Assembly: GCF_022569295.1 (NCBI RefSeq) | Contig: NZ_JAKFIA010000001.1 | Span: 1,689,001-1,753,000 of the forward strand | Source: Pedomonas mirosovicensis | Lineage (GTDB): Bacteria; Pseudomonadota; Alphaproteobacteria; Sphingomonadales; Sphingomonadaceae | Direction of reading: 5' to 3' | DNA length: 64,000 bases | Shown: piece by piece, positions 18,454 through 29,298 of the stretch | Layout: every line of letters begins with the position of its first letter | How positions within the stretch are numbered: the stretch's first letter is position 1 | Program-made: the position numbers and the translations under genes | Notes under the pieces: generated by a model | Told to the model about the DNA's origin: nothing | Database searches by the model: none | The model's input: only the letters and a program-made list of their open reading frames with translations

Positions 18454-19553
18454 ATGTCGCCATCGCCCGACACCGGAGCGGCAAACGCCGGTGGCAAGCA
18501 GAAGGGGAAGGGGCGGAACCGCCGGGAAGAGATGGACGCGCTGCGGACCAGCCGCATCCCGACCCCGGACTATCCCGAACCCTACAAGGCCAGCTTTGAT
18601 GAGCTGAAGCAGTATTACCGCGAGATGCTGCTGATCCGCCGCTTCGAGGAGCGCGCGGGCCAGATGTACGGCCTCGGCCTCATCGGCGGGTTCTGCCACC
18701 TTTACATCGGCCAGGAAGCCGTCGTTGTCGGCATCCAGGCGGCCCTCGAGAAGGGCGACAGCATCATCACCGGCTACCGCGACCACGGCCACATGCTGGC
18801 CTGCGGCATTGATTCCAAGGCGGTGATGGCGGAGCTTACGGGCCGCGCCGGGGGCATTTCCCGCGGCAAGGGCGGCTCGATGCACATGTTCTCCGTCGAG
18901 CACGGCTTTTACGGCGGCCACGGCATCGTCGGCGCCCAGGTGTCGCTCGGCACCGGTCTTGCCTTCTCCCACAAGTACAAGAACGACGGCAAGCTCTGCG
19001 TCGCCTACTTCGGCGACGGCGCGGCCAACCAGGGCCAGGTGTACGAGAGCTTCAACATGGCCGAACTCTGGAAGCTCCCGATCATCTACGTGATCGAGAA
19101 CAACCAGTACGCCATGGGCACCAGCGTCAACCGTTCGTCGGCGGAGGACCAGCTGTTCCGCCGTGGCGAGAGCTTCCGCATCCCCGGCATCCAGGTGAAC
19201 GGCATGGACGTGCTGGAAGTGCGCGGCGCGGCCAATGCGGCGGTCGAGTGGGTGCGCGGCGGCAACGGTCCGATCCTCCTCGAGATGAAGACCTACCGCT
19301 ATCGCGGCCACTCCATGTCCGATCCGGCCAAGTACCGCTCCAAGGAAGAGGTGGAGCAGGTGCGCGAGCAGTCGGACCCCATCGAGGGCACCAAGCGCCG
19401 CCTGCTGGAATCCGGCAAGGTCACCGAGGACGAGCTGAAGGCCATCGACAAGGAGATCCGCGCGATCGTCGCCGAAGCGGCCGATTTCGCCCAGACCTCG
19501 CCCGAGCCGGACCCGTCCGAGCTTTACACTGACGTACTGGTGGAGAACTATTG

Positions 19554-19554
<1 letters not shown>
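18454..19554 (+). CDS. pdhA: Pyruvate dehydrogenase E1 component, alpha subunit
   Basis: A 366-residue thiamine-diphosphate subunit. The ThDP motif is [22 protein letters not shown]-like (GDG...N), with [11 protein letters not shown] after it and the phosphorylation-loop-like region [11 protein letters not shown]. It decarboxylates pyruvate together with PdhB. The ATG at 18454 sits 7 bases after GGAGG; a GTG two codons earlier is less likely. The N-terminal 35 residues are basic and probably flexible. First gene of pdhABC; its stop overlaps the pdhB start (TGATG). Confidence 0.96.
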
Positions 19555-20948
<1,394 letters not shown>

Positions 20949-20967
20949 GCCGGGGGAGCACAAGCAT

Positions 20968-22314
20968 ATGCCGATCGACATTCTCATGCCCGCCCTGTCT
21001 CCCACCATGGAGACGGGCACGCTGGCCAAGTGGCTGGTGAAGGAAGGCGATACGGTCAGCGCCGGTCAGGTGCTGGCCGAGATCGAGACCGACAAGGCGA
21101 CGATGGAGTATGAATCGGCCGACGAAGGCACCGTCGGCAAGATTCTGGTGGCCGAGGGCACGGAAGACGTGGCCGTTGGCACCAAGATCGCCGTGCTGCT
21201 GGAAGAGGGCGAAAGCGCCGATGCGCTGGCCGGTGCGTCCGAGCAGCGCCAGGCCGCTCCCGGCCAGAAGGCGGAGAGCCCCAAGGCCGAAGCTGCCCAG
21301 GCCGAGCGGAAGGAAGCCGTCCAGCCGCAGCAGCAGGCTCCCGAGGCGCCTGCCGCCGCCCGTCCGCAAGCTGCTCCGGCCGTCGCTTCCCAGCAGGGTG
21401 GCGAGCGCATCAAGGCGTCCCCGCTGGCCCGCCGCATCGCGGGTCAGAAGGGCATCGACCTTGCGGCCGTGAAGGGCTCGGGCCCCAATGGCCGCATCGT
21501 CAAGGCGGACATCGAGGCCTTCCAGCCCGGCGCTGCGGCTCCCGCCGCCGCACCGGCTCCGGCCCCGGCGGCTGCCGCTGCTCCGGCCCAGCCTGCCGCG
21601 CCCAGCTACGGCCCGCCGGCCGACGTGCCGTTCGAAGAGGTCAAGCTCTCGAACATGCGGAAGGTCATCGCGCGCCGTCTGCAGGAGAGCAAGCAGACCG
21701 TCCCGCACTTCTACTTGACGGTCGATTGCGAGATCGACGCGCTGCTCAAGGTCCGCAAGGAGCTGAACGGGCGGCTGGAGAAGGACGGCGTCAAGGTCTC
21801 CGTCAACGACTTCGTGATCCGCGCCGTGGCGCTGGCGCTCAAGAAGGTGCCCGCCGCCAACGTGCAGTTCGCGGGCGACAAGATGTACTGGTTCAAGCGC
21901 CAGGACATCTCGGTGGCCGTCGCCATCGAGGGCGGCCTCGTCACGCCGGTCGTGAAGGATGCCGGTTCGCTCGGCCTTGGCGAGATCTCCCGCCAAGTGG
22001 CTTCGCTGGCCGAGAAGGCGAGGAGCGGCAAGCTCGCCCCTGAGGAGTATCAGGGCGGCACCTTCTCCATCTCCAACCTCGGCATGTACGGCATCAAGCA
22101 GTTCGAGGCGGTCATCAACCCGCCGCAGGCCTGCATCCTCGCCGTCGGTGCGGGCGAGCAGCGCGCGGTCATCAAGGACGGCGCGGTTGCCGCCGCCACG
22201 GTGATGAGCGTCACCCTGTCGTGCGATCACCGCGCGGTCGATGGCGCGGTCGGCGCCGAATTCCTCCAGGCGTTCAAGCGCCTGATCGAGGACCCGCTGC
22301 TGATGCTGGCGTAA
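20968..22314 (+). CDS. pdhC: Dihydrolipoamide acetyltransferase (PDH E2)
   Basis: 448 residues. Lipoyl domain (residues 1-78, Lys in ETDKATME), Ala/Pro-rich linker, peripheral-subunit-binding domain ([21 protein letters not shown]), a second linker, then the catalytic domain with the active-site [13 protein letters not shown] near the C-terminus. It moves acetyl groups to CoA and forms the complex core. The ATG at 20968 is preceded by GGGGGAG; longer frames run into pdhB. Its lipoyl domain closely resembles that of pdhB, suggesting domain duplication. Confidence 0.96.
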   Translation: MPIDILMPALSPTMETGTLAKWLVKEGDTVSAGQVLAEIETDKATMEYESADEGTVGKILVAEGTEDVAVGTKIAVLLEEGESADALAGASEQRQAAPGQKAESPKAEAAQAERKEAVQPQQQAPEAPAAARPQAAPAVASQQGGERIKASPLARRIAGQKGIDLAAVKGSGPNGRIVKADIEAFQPGAAAPAAAPAPAPAAAAAPAQPAAPSYGPPADVPFEEVKLSNMRKVIARRLQESKQTVPHFYLTVDCEIDALLKVRKELNGRLEKDGVKVSVNDFVIRAVALALKKVPAANVQFAGDKMYWFKRQDISVAVAIEGGLVTPVVKDAGSLGLGEISRQVASLAEKARSGKLAPEEYQGGTFSISNLGMYGIKQFEAVINPPQACILAVGAGEQRAVIKDGAVAAATVMSVTLSCDHRAVDGAVGAEFLQAFKRLIEDPLLMLA

Positions 22315-22328
22315 GCATCGAATCCGTG

Positions 22329-22358
22329 GGGCGGGGGAGGCAACTCCTCCGCCCTTTC
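22329..22358 (+). terminator. Hairpin between pdhC and lpd
   Basis: Stem GGGCGG...CCGCCC with inner GAG/CTC, followed by TTTCGGGTTTTT. It may reduce read-through from pdhABC into lpd. Confidence 0.6.
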
Positions 22359-22444
22359 GGGTTTTTGAGCAAAGTTGTTAGAGAGTTTTTCTATCTCCCT
22401 GAAACGCCTGAAGTTTTTGCGTTACGGGATGAGGAGACATGCAC

Positions 22445-23860
22445 ATGGCATCCCAGTTCGACGTTGTGGTGGTGGGCGGTGGCCCCGGCGGCTATGTGGC
22501 AGCGATCCGCGCCGCCCAGCTTGGCCTGAACACGGCGGTTGTGGAGCGCGAGCACCTGGGCGGCATCTGCCTCAACTGGGGCTGTATCCCAACGAAGGCG
22601 CTGCTGCGCTCCAGCGAGATGTACCACAACATGCAGAACGCCGCGGCCTACGGCCTCAAGGCGGACAACGTGTCGTTCGATCTCCAGGCGATCGTCAAGC
22701 GCTCGCGCGGCGTCTCCGGCCAGCTGAGCGCGGGCGTCAAGACGCTCCTCAAGAAGAACAAGGTGCAGGTGTTTGACGGCGAAGCCAAGCTCACCGCCAA
22801 GAACAAGCTCACCGTCTCCAAGGACGGCAAGGCGGTCGAGGACGTCTCCTTCAAGCACGTCATCCTCGCCACCGGCGCGCGGCCCCGCGAGCTGCCGCAC
22901 CTGAAGGCGGATGGCGAGCGCATCTGGAACTACAAGCACGCCCTCGTGCCCAACACCGTGCCGGGCAAGCTGCTGGTCATCGGCTCGGGCGCCATCGGCG
23001 TCGAGTTCGCCAGCTTCTTCTCCGACCTCGGCTCCAAGGTCACCATCGTCGAGATGATCGACCGCATCCTCCCCGTGGAGGATGAAGAGGTCTCCGCCTT
23101 CGTCGCCAAGGCCTTCACCAAGCAGGGCATCACCGTTCGCACCAAGGCGGGCGTCACCAAGCTGGAGAAGAAGGGCGAGGGCATTGCCGCCACCATCGAG
23201 GCCGAGGGCAAGAGCGAGGTGGTCGAGTTCGACCGCGTGATCCTCGCCATCGGCATTCAGGGCAATGTGGAGAACATCGGCCTTGAGACGCTGGGTATCG
23301 CCGTCGAGCGCGGCCAGATCGTGACGGACGGCTTTGGTCGCACCAACGTCCCCGGCGTCTGGGCCATCGGCGACGTGGCCGGTGCGCCGTGGCTCGCCCA
23401 CAAGGCCAGCCACGAGGGCGTCACCGCCGCCGAGAGCATCGCCGTCGAACTGGGCAAGGGCAAGGACGTGCATCCGCACCCGCTCAACAAGGCCAACATT
23501 CCGGGCTGCACCTACTGCCGCCCGCAGGTCGCCAGCGTCGGCCTCACCGAAGCCAAGGCGAAGGCCGCGGGCTACGAGGTGCGCGTCGGCAAGTTCCCGT
23601 TCATCGGCAACGGCAAGGCGATTGCGCTCGGCGAGCCCGAGGGCTTCATCAAGACCGTGTTCGACGCCAAGACCGGCGAGATGCTGGGCGCCCACATGGT
23701 CGGCGCGGAGGTGACCGAGCTGATCCAGGGCTACGTCGTCGCCCGCCAGCTCGAGACCACCGAGGCCGAGCTGATGCAGACCATCTTCGCCCACCCGACC
23801 CTCAGCGAAATGATGCACGAGGCCGTGCTCGACGCCTACGGCCGCGCCATCCATTTCTAG
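22445..23860 (+). CDS. lpd: Dihydrolipoyl dehydrogenase (E3)
   Basis: A 471-residue FAD disulfide oxidoreductase that reoxidises dihydrolipoyl groups. FAD motif VVVGGGPGGYVAAIRAAQLG, redox-active cysteines in GGICLNWGCIPTKAL, NAD motif VIGSGAIGVEFASF, and C-terminal HAHPTLSE-type text (FAHPTLSEMMHEAV). The ATG at 22445 lies 8 bases after GAGGAG; the ATG at 22439 is too close to it. Last gene of the pdh cluster, followed by repeat F. Confidence 0.96.
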   Translation: MASQFDVVVVGGGPGGYVAAIRAAQLGLNTAVVEREHLGGICLNWGCIPTKALLRSSEMYHNMQNAAAYGLKADNVSFDLQAIVKRSRGVSGQLSAGVKTLLKKNKVQVFDGEAKLTAKNKLTVSKDGKAVEDVSFKHVILATGARPRELPHLKADGERIWNYKHALVPNTVPGKLLVIGSGAIGVEFASFFSDLGSKVTIVEMIDRILPVEDEEVSAFVAKAFTKQGITVRTKAGVTKLEKKGEGIAATIEAEGKSEVVEFDRVILAIGIQGNVENIGLETLGIAVERGQIVTDGFGRTNVPGVWAIGDVAGAPWLAHKASHEGVTAAESIAVELGKGKDVHPHPLNKANIPGCTYCRPQVASVGLTEAKAKAAGYEVRVGKFPFIGNGKAIALGEPEGFIKTVFDAKTGEMLGAHMVGAEVTELIQGYVVARQLETTEAELMQTIFAHPTLSEMMHEAVLDAYGRAIHF

Positions 23861-23882
23861 AGTTAAAATTGGGAGATTATAC

Positions 23883-23935
23883 GCAGGAGGGTCTTAACCC
23901 TCCTGCACCTCCCATTTGTTTATCGGGCCGCGCCC
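23883..23935 (+). repeat. REPIN-like hairpin repeat F (single copy)
   Basis: GCAGGAGGGT-CTTA-ACCCTCCTGC (23883-23906) followed by ACCTCCCATTTGTTTATCGG then GCCGCG. The flank is nearly identical to that of the left half of pair E, 7.7 kb away. Its place after lpd suggests it also ends that transcript. Confidence 0.78.
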
Positions 23936-24025
23936 TGTCTTTACGGGACGCCAAAATACCAAAGCCGGGCAGGGGCCTCCCTGTCCGGCTTCTGTGTATT
24001 GGTCGGTGTGCGCGGATAAGTGCCA

Positions 24026-24047
24026 GTTTTGCAATTAATTGCAAAAC
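24026..24047. repeat. 22-bp perfect AT-rich palindrome
   Basis: The half site GTTTTGCAATT is followed directly by its exact reverse complement. It abuts the minus-strand terminator at 24043-24079. It could be a protein-binding site or a second hairpin of that terminator. Confidence 0.55.
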
Positions 24048-24079
24048 GAAAAGACCCCGCAGGGGGCATACCCGCGGGG
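24043..24079 (-). terminator. Minus-strand terminator, first of two matching copies
   Basis: On the minus strand CCCCGC...GCGGGG is followed by TCTTTTCGTTTT. No gene is known to end here, so an unannotated minus-strand transcript is implied. A 17-base core is identical to the copy at 24638. Confidence 0.6.
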
Positions 24080-24433
24080 CCTGATGGAAAGGTTCGAATG
24101 CTCTTTCCTGCAGAGATGGGTCTGACTATACGCCATCCATCCAGGCCCACAACGGCCTTATAGTCGAATATCCAGAGCCCGGTGTAACGCGGGCACAGCG
24201 GATTGAACCTGCCCTAAGGCTCTGATTGGTAGGTCGTATCCACTGCTGGGGGTTTTAAGAAATATAAAAGAATTACAACAACTTACGACCATGACTGTGT
24301 TGTCATGTCCAACGCGGCTTGCTTCCATGCTGCTTGCCCGCCTGGCTGGTTGAGGGCATCGGCAATGCATCCTGCCGACAACCGCCTTGATCCGCACATT
24401 GCGGAAATCTCCGGGCTGGAAAGGAGGATGAAA

Positions 24434-24538
24434 ATGCTAGTTTCTGCAGAGATCTTGACGGTCATTATATCACTGCTGGCGCTGTTGATCTCGGCAATCC
24501 GATTAGGATTGTCGCTTGAGAGGCGGCGCAAGGAGTAG
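24434..24538 (+). CDS. 34-residue hydrophobic peptide, possible type I toxin or small membrane protein
   Basis: MLVSAEILTVIISLLALLIS continues AIRLGLSLERRRKE: one membrane helix followed by a strongly basic tail. The Shine-Dalgarno AAGGAGG lies exactly 6 bases before the chosen ATG. Another ATG at 24428 directly follows it and is too close. Length, single helix and charged tail resemble small holin-like or type I toxin peptides. Supporting context is the convergent minus-strand hairpin terminator at 24638, and a CCTCCTT at about 24597-24603 that is complementary to the ribosome binding site. It is below the usual size limit for gene callers. Function is inference only. Confidence 0.5.
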   Translation: MLVSAEILTVIISLLALLISAIRLGLSLERRRKE

Positions 24539-24637
24539 ACGGCCGCTAACGGGAGCGCATCCGGGCGGTGCTGGATGCCTTGGGCATCGCCTGGAACCTC
24601 CTTATGGTCCGGAGCTTCCCTGTGGCCCGCATCGCCA

Positions 24638-24672
24638 AACGAAAAGACCCCGCCGGATTGACGCCAGCGGGG
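24638..24672 (-). terminator. Minus-strand terminator, second of two matching copies
   Basis: CCCCGC...GCGGGG on the minus strand followed by TCTTTTCGTTT. It shares AAACGAAAAGACCCCGC (plus-strand reading) with the copy at 24043. A minus-strand RNA beginning near 24750-24800 would end here. Confidence 0.6.
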
Positions 24673-24801
24673 CCTTGTAGAGCGAGAACTATGTTCTGCA
24701 TTCTGGAACAGGAAGAGCATAAAAAATTTCGCGTCAGCACGCAAACCCCTCATGGTCGAATACCGCACTCCGTGACCTAAATTGTTATAATTAAACACAT
24801 A

Positions 24802-24939
24802 TTAGACCACGGAGCCCTTGTAGCGGCTCGCCTCGCTTGGTCCTATGGCGATGCCCGGCTGGTTGGTTGATTGACCCGGCGGCTGCGTCCCGCTGGCCAG
24901 TATGGCCGCCGCCGCCACAGCGATTTGAGCCCCCCGCAT
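24802..24939 (-). CDS. Hypothetical 45-residue peptide with possible signal sequence
   Basis: MRGAQIAVAAAAILASG resembles a short signal peptide; the rest is Gln/Pro/Ser-rich and ends ASRYKGSVV. AGAGAGGG lies just before the ATG. It lies in the gene-poor patch with no homolog that I recognise. It may be a small exported peptide or a chance ORF. Confidence 0.3.
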   Translation of the reverse strand: MRGAQIAVAAAAILASGTQPPGQSTNQPGIAIGPSEASRYKGSVV

Positions 24940-25778
24940 AAGCCCTCTCTTGCCCTGGTCTATCCAGTCCCGGTCTGGTGCTGCCCGCCAATATACCTAA
25001 TTTTTTGTAATTAAGTACTGGCAAGGGCAGGGCGACTATCGTCAAAAAAGCATTTCAAGAGGTTTTTTCCTTGACATTTTATAGGAAAATACCTATCGTT
25101 TCCCCATCGCGATAGGGTTGTTGAGTCGGTTGCATCTCCCGTCCCTGCGTTGGGACCGCAGGTTTTTGTTGGCGCTTTGGGTGGCCTCGCCGGGCGCGCC
25201 GTTCGCGGCGCAGGGGTCATCGTCGCGGGGGCGTTCTTCCCCGCCTGGGGCAAATCAGGATCACAGGATCAAGGGCACCCTGCCGAGGTCAGGGTGGATA
25301 TGGCGCCGAACATCGGCGGACACGCCATCATGTCCGGACAGGACCGCAGGGGGCGGTCAGCGGCACAGGCGCGCCGGGTTCGCGTATGAAAGTCGGTTCA
25401 TGTGTTCAGGGTCCGGTGGCGGTTGCTGTCACCGGTTATGCCGGTACGGTGCCCTTGTGGCACGGTTGAGGGCCGGTACGCGTATCCTTTGCCCAACTCC
25501 GGACAACGGAGTCTCCGGACAGCGGGCAGTCGTCCAGAGCAGCAGGCGGGGCGTCAGCTCACGCTTGCGGCGAAAAGCCAATCACAAACGCTTGCAGCGG
25601 CAAGCGAACCGCGACCGCCTGCGACGGCAGGCCTGTCCCCAAACCCTCGATCCGCCCCGCCCGAGTTGACCCTGATCCACCGACACCGAAACGGCCCTCA
25701 ACCACCGGCACCACCGCAGCAGGATTGATCGGCACGAAAGAGCAGGAAGGGGCCTCGCGTTATGAGGCTTAATGAGGC
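24940..25778. other. 839-base region without a supported gene
   Basis: It contains a strong-looking promoter at 25071 and then about 650 bases of GC-rich sequence with short hairpins (for example GTGCC-CTTGT-GGCAC near 25449-25463, and GCTTGC/GCAAGC near 25590). Frames of 79-183 codons exist on both strands, but none has a ribosome binding site, family motif or convincing start. It may be a non-coding RNA or the remnant of a gene. Confidence 0.4.
25071..25116 (+). promoter_or_regulatory. Sigma70-type promoter with overlapping inverted repeats
   Basis: TTGACA (25071-25076), 17-base spacer, TATCGT (25094-25099). Inside the spacer is ATAGG-6-CCTAT (25081-25096), and CCTATCG at 25092 pairs again with CGATAGG at 25110-25116. 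This looks like a repressed promoter. No recognised gene follows. Confidence 0.5.
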
Positions 25779-26093
25779 TTACTCGCCCCGGCGGCTTTCC
25801 TCGCTCTGGAAGCGGGTTTTCTCCTCATCCGGGCTGGCCCGCACCTCGCCGCGCGCCGGGCGCATGGTGCCATTGTTGGCGGTCGGCGGGGCCTCGTCCG
25901 CGTTGGGCGGGCCGTTGGGGTTGTCCTCCACCTGGTTGCGAAGGGCTTCCTCCTCGCCCTGCAGCGAGGCGCGAGCGGCGGCCTTGGCCTCCAGCTGGCG
26001 GTTTTCCGTCCGCTTGCGGTGCTGCTCGGCCTCGCCGGCGAAGGAGGGTTGATCGGGGGCGGCGTCATGACGCCGGTTCGGATCATTGGTCAT
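25779..26093 (-). CDS. Hypothetical hydrophilic protein
   Basis: 104 residues, very rich in Glu, Arg, Asn, Ala and Pro, with a central heptad-like stretch (EAEQHRKRTENRQLEAKAAA) that could be a short coiled coil. It lacks hydrophobic segments and is probably disordered. The ATG at 26093 has GAGAG upstream; the frame continues 47 codons further without a better start. Divergent from the CoA-transferase gene. No family recognised; it may be a small stress-related protein. Confidence 0.5.
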   Translation of the reverse strand: MTNDPNRRHDAAPDQPSFAGEAEQHRKRTENRQLEAKAAARASLQGEEEALRNQVEDNPNGPPNADEAPPTANNGTMRPARGEVRASPDEEKTRFQSEESRRGE

Positions 26094-26143
26094 GGCATCT
26101 CTCGTCAGGGATCGGCGTTTGCCGGCGAACGCCGGCTTCCTGA

Positions 26144-27844
<1,701 letters not shown>

Positions 27845-27888
27845 TCGGGCGCTGGGCGGAAAAGGGGAAGGGGTGATTGCAGGGGGCT

Positions 27889-27935
27889 TGCCCCCTGCTG
27901 CCCATCCGTTTCTCGGTTGCGGTTCAGGTTCTAAA
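27889..27935 (+). repeat. REPIN-like hairpin repeat G (single copy)
   Basis: GCAGGGGG-CTTG-CCCCCTGC (27889-27908) followed by TGCCCATCCGTTTCTCGG then TTGCGG, a slightly diverged version of the shared flank. Located just after the CoA-transferase stop. Confidence 0.68.
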
Positions 27936-27996
27936 ATCAGCCGCTGGATCAACGATCTGGCGGCTGTTTTTTTTTCCCCGCCCACGAATGCGGGCC

Positions 27997-28143
27997 TCAG
28001 TGCCTGCCTCTTCCCATGCGAAGGCGGCTCTCCCGATGGTGAAGATAGACGAGCAGTTTCACAAGCCCGAGTCCAAGGGTGCTGACAACCGCAGCCATGA
28101 TGACCGGAGCGAAGTCGATAAGGGAAAAGTTCAGAAAACTCAC
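27997..28143 (-). CDS. 48-residue single-pass membrane peptide
   Basis: It starts with GTG overlapping the stop of the upstream ORF (GTGA, 4 bases). It reads VSFLNFSLIDFAPVIMAAVV and continues STLGLGLVKLLVYLHHRESRL: one long hydrophobic helix and a basic tail. The 4-base coupling to another small membrane ORF makes chance unlikely. It is too short for routine gene calling. Function unknown. Confidence 0.45.
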   Translation of the reverse strand: MSFLNFSLIDFAPVIMAAVVSTLGLGLVKLLVYLHHRESRLRMGRGRH

Positions 28144-28334
28144 AGCTCATCCTCCACGGAAAGATGGTTCAGCGTTAAAAACGCGGCCACCAGCAGGGCA
28201 ATGCCCGCCGCGCCCCAAAGGCCGGGGTTGGATGGCCATTCCCCGTCCAGCATGGGGATGACAAATGCCCCCACGATGCAGGTCGCGGCCATGCTGGTGA
28301 ACAGGCTGGCGACTTGAGAAATCCACGCATTCAT
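28140..28334 (-). CDS. 64-residue two-helix membrane protein
   Basis: MNAWISQVASLFTSMAATCI then VGAFVIPML forms the first helix, and LWGAAGIALLVAAFLTLNHL the second; it ends SVEDEL. A longer frame begins at 28445, but the part before the chosen ATG is basic and low in hydrophobicity, and the ribosome binding site is weak for all candidates. It is followed with a 4-base overlap by the 48-residue ORF. The pair could be subunits of a small membrane assembly. No family recognised. Confidence 0.5.
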   Translation of the reverse strand: MNAWISQVASLFTSMAATCIVGAFVIPMLDGEWPSNPGLWGAAGIALLVAAFLTLNHLSVEDEL

Positions 28335-28465
28335 CCGTTCAGTTCGGAACCGATGATTGTTCCTGTTTTCGAATAACATCGCATTATGCTTGTCTTTTCT
28401 TTTTAGGACCTTAGCGCGGCCCCTTGTTCCTGAAAAGTTCCGCATGGTCGAATGGGCGGGGCAAC

Positions 28466-28493
28466 AAAAAAGCCGCCGGATTGGGCCGGCGGC
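28466..28493 (-). terminator. Terminator after carbonic anhydrase gene
   Basis: Minus strand: GCCGCCGG...CCGGCGGC followed by TTTTTTG. Confidence 0.8.
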
Positions 28494-28531
28494 TCTTTGG
28501 GATCTTTAAGATCGGTCTGGATCGTTGGGGG

Positions 28532-29233
28532 TTAGTCCCACGGCAGCTCGACCGGCTTGAACTGGTCGGTGCCCGCTTCCATCAGCTGGAGGATGCCGTC
28601 GGCGACGGCGAAGTAGGCGCCGTGCAGCTTGAGCGTGCCTGCCTTCTCCCGCTCCTCGACGAAGGGGAAGGTCCGCAGGTTCTGGAGGCTCTGGCGGATG
28701 GCGGCCAGTTCCAGCGCCCGCTGCGGGTCCATGTCCGGGGCGATCTCGTAGGCCATCAGGATCTGGTCGCGCACCGGGTTGATGATGGACATCCACCGGT
28801 CGATGAAGCTGATGGGCTCGCCCAGCTTTTCCTCCCGGCCCAGCTTGCCGGCCAGCGAGGCGGCGATGCCGCCGCAGCGGGCGTGGCCCATCACCACGAT
28901 GTGCTCCACCTCAAGGCCGGTGACGGCGAACTCGATGGCGGCGCTGGCGCCGTGGCGGCTGCCGCTGGTGCCGGTTTCGAACGGCGGCACCAGGTTGGCG
29001 ACGTTACGCAGCACGAACATCTGCCCCGGTTCGGCGTCGAAGATGATGGTGGGGTCGACCCGGCTGTCGCAGCAGGCGATGACCATAACCTTGGGCGATT
29101 GGCCCTTGTTGGCCAGCGAGTCATATCGTTCCCGGTGACGATTGTAAGTCTCTTTCCGGAAACGGCGGTATCCGTCGATCAGCGCCTCGAACTCGCGCTG
29201 GGACGGCGTGGCGTCTTGGGATTCGTCTGACAT
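28532..29233 (-). CDS. Beta-class carbonic anhydrase
   Basis: A 233-residue zinc enzyme interconverting CO2 and bicarbonate. Zinc ligands are visible in VIACCDSRVDP (Cys, with the Asp-Arg dyad) and HARCGGI (His and Cys). The rest, including FVLRNVANLVPP and AAIEFAVTGLEVEHIVVMG, is typical. The ATG at 29233 begins the usual N-terminus; one 6 codons earlier is possible. Divergent from lipA, with its own terminator at 28466. Confidence 0.92.
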   Translation of the reverse strand: MSDESQDATPSQREFEALIDGYRRFRKETYNRHRERYDSLANKGQSPKVMVIACCDSRVDPTIIFDAEPGQMFVLRNVANLVPPFETGTSGSRHGASAAIEFAVTGLEVEHIVVMGHARCGGIAASLAGKLGREEKLGEPISFIDRWMSIINPVRDQILMAYEIAPDMDPQRALELAAIRQSLQNLRTFPFVEEREKAGTLKLHGAYFAVADGILQLMEAGTDQFKPVELPWD

Positions 29234-29298
29234 GGCTGCTAAAAACGGCAATCCGGCGGGAGCGTCAATAGGCTTTCTGTTTCGTTAACGGAGGCACC

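Larger units (their letters stand above)
23861..24433. other. Non-coding stretch after lpd (573 bases)
   Basis: It holds repeat F, a hairpin AGCCGG-G-CAGGG...CCCTG-T-CCGGCT near 23963-23992, a 22-bp palindrome, a minus-strand terminator and an inverted repeat GACTATA...TATAGTC around 24123-24164. The right part (about 24300-24430) would be the 5' leader of the small peptide gene. No conventional gene is supported. Confidence 0.5.

Noticed and set aside
24181-24240. tRNA-like words (GATTGGTAG, GGTTCAATCC) near 24.2 kb
   Set aside because: No T-arm or acceptor stem can be formed around them on either strand.
25118-25728. Open frames of 79-183 codons on the plus strand
   Set aside because: They overlap in several frames, lack ribosome binding sites and motifs, and are rich in Arg/Pro as expected for GC-rich shadow frames.
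28424-28450. GGAAC words suggesting an EcfG stress promoter
   Set aside because: No CGTT element at the required 16-17 base distance.
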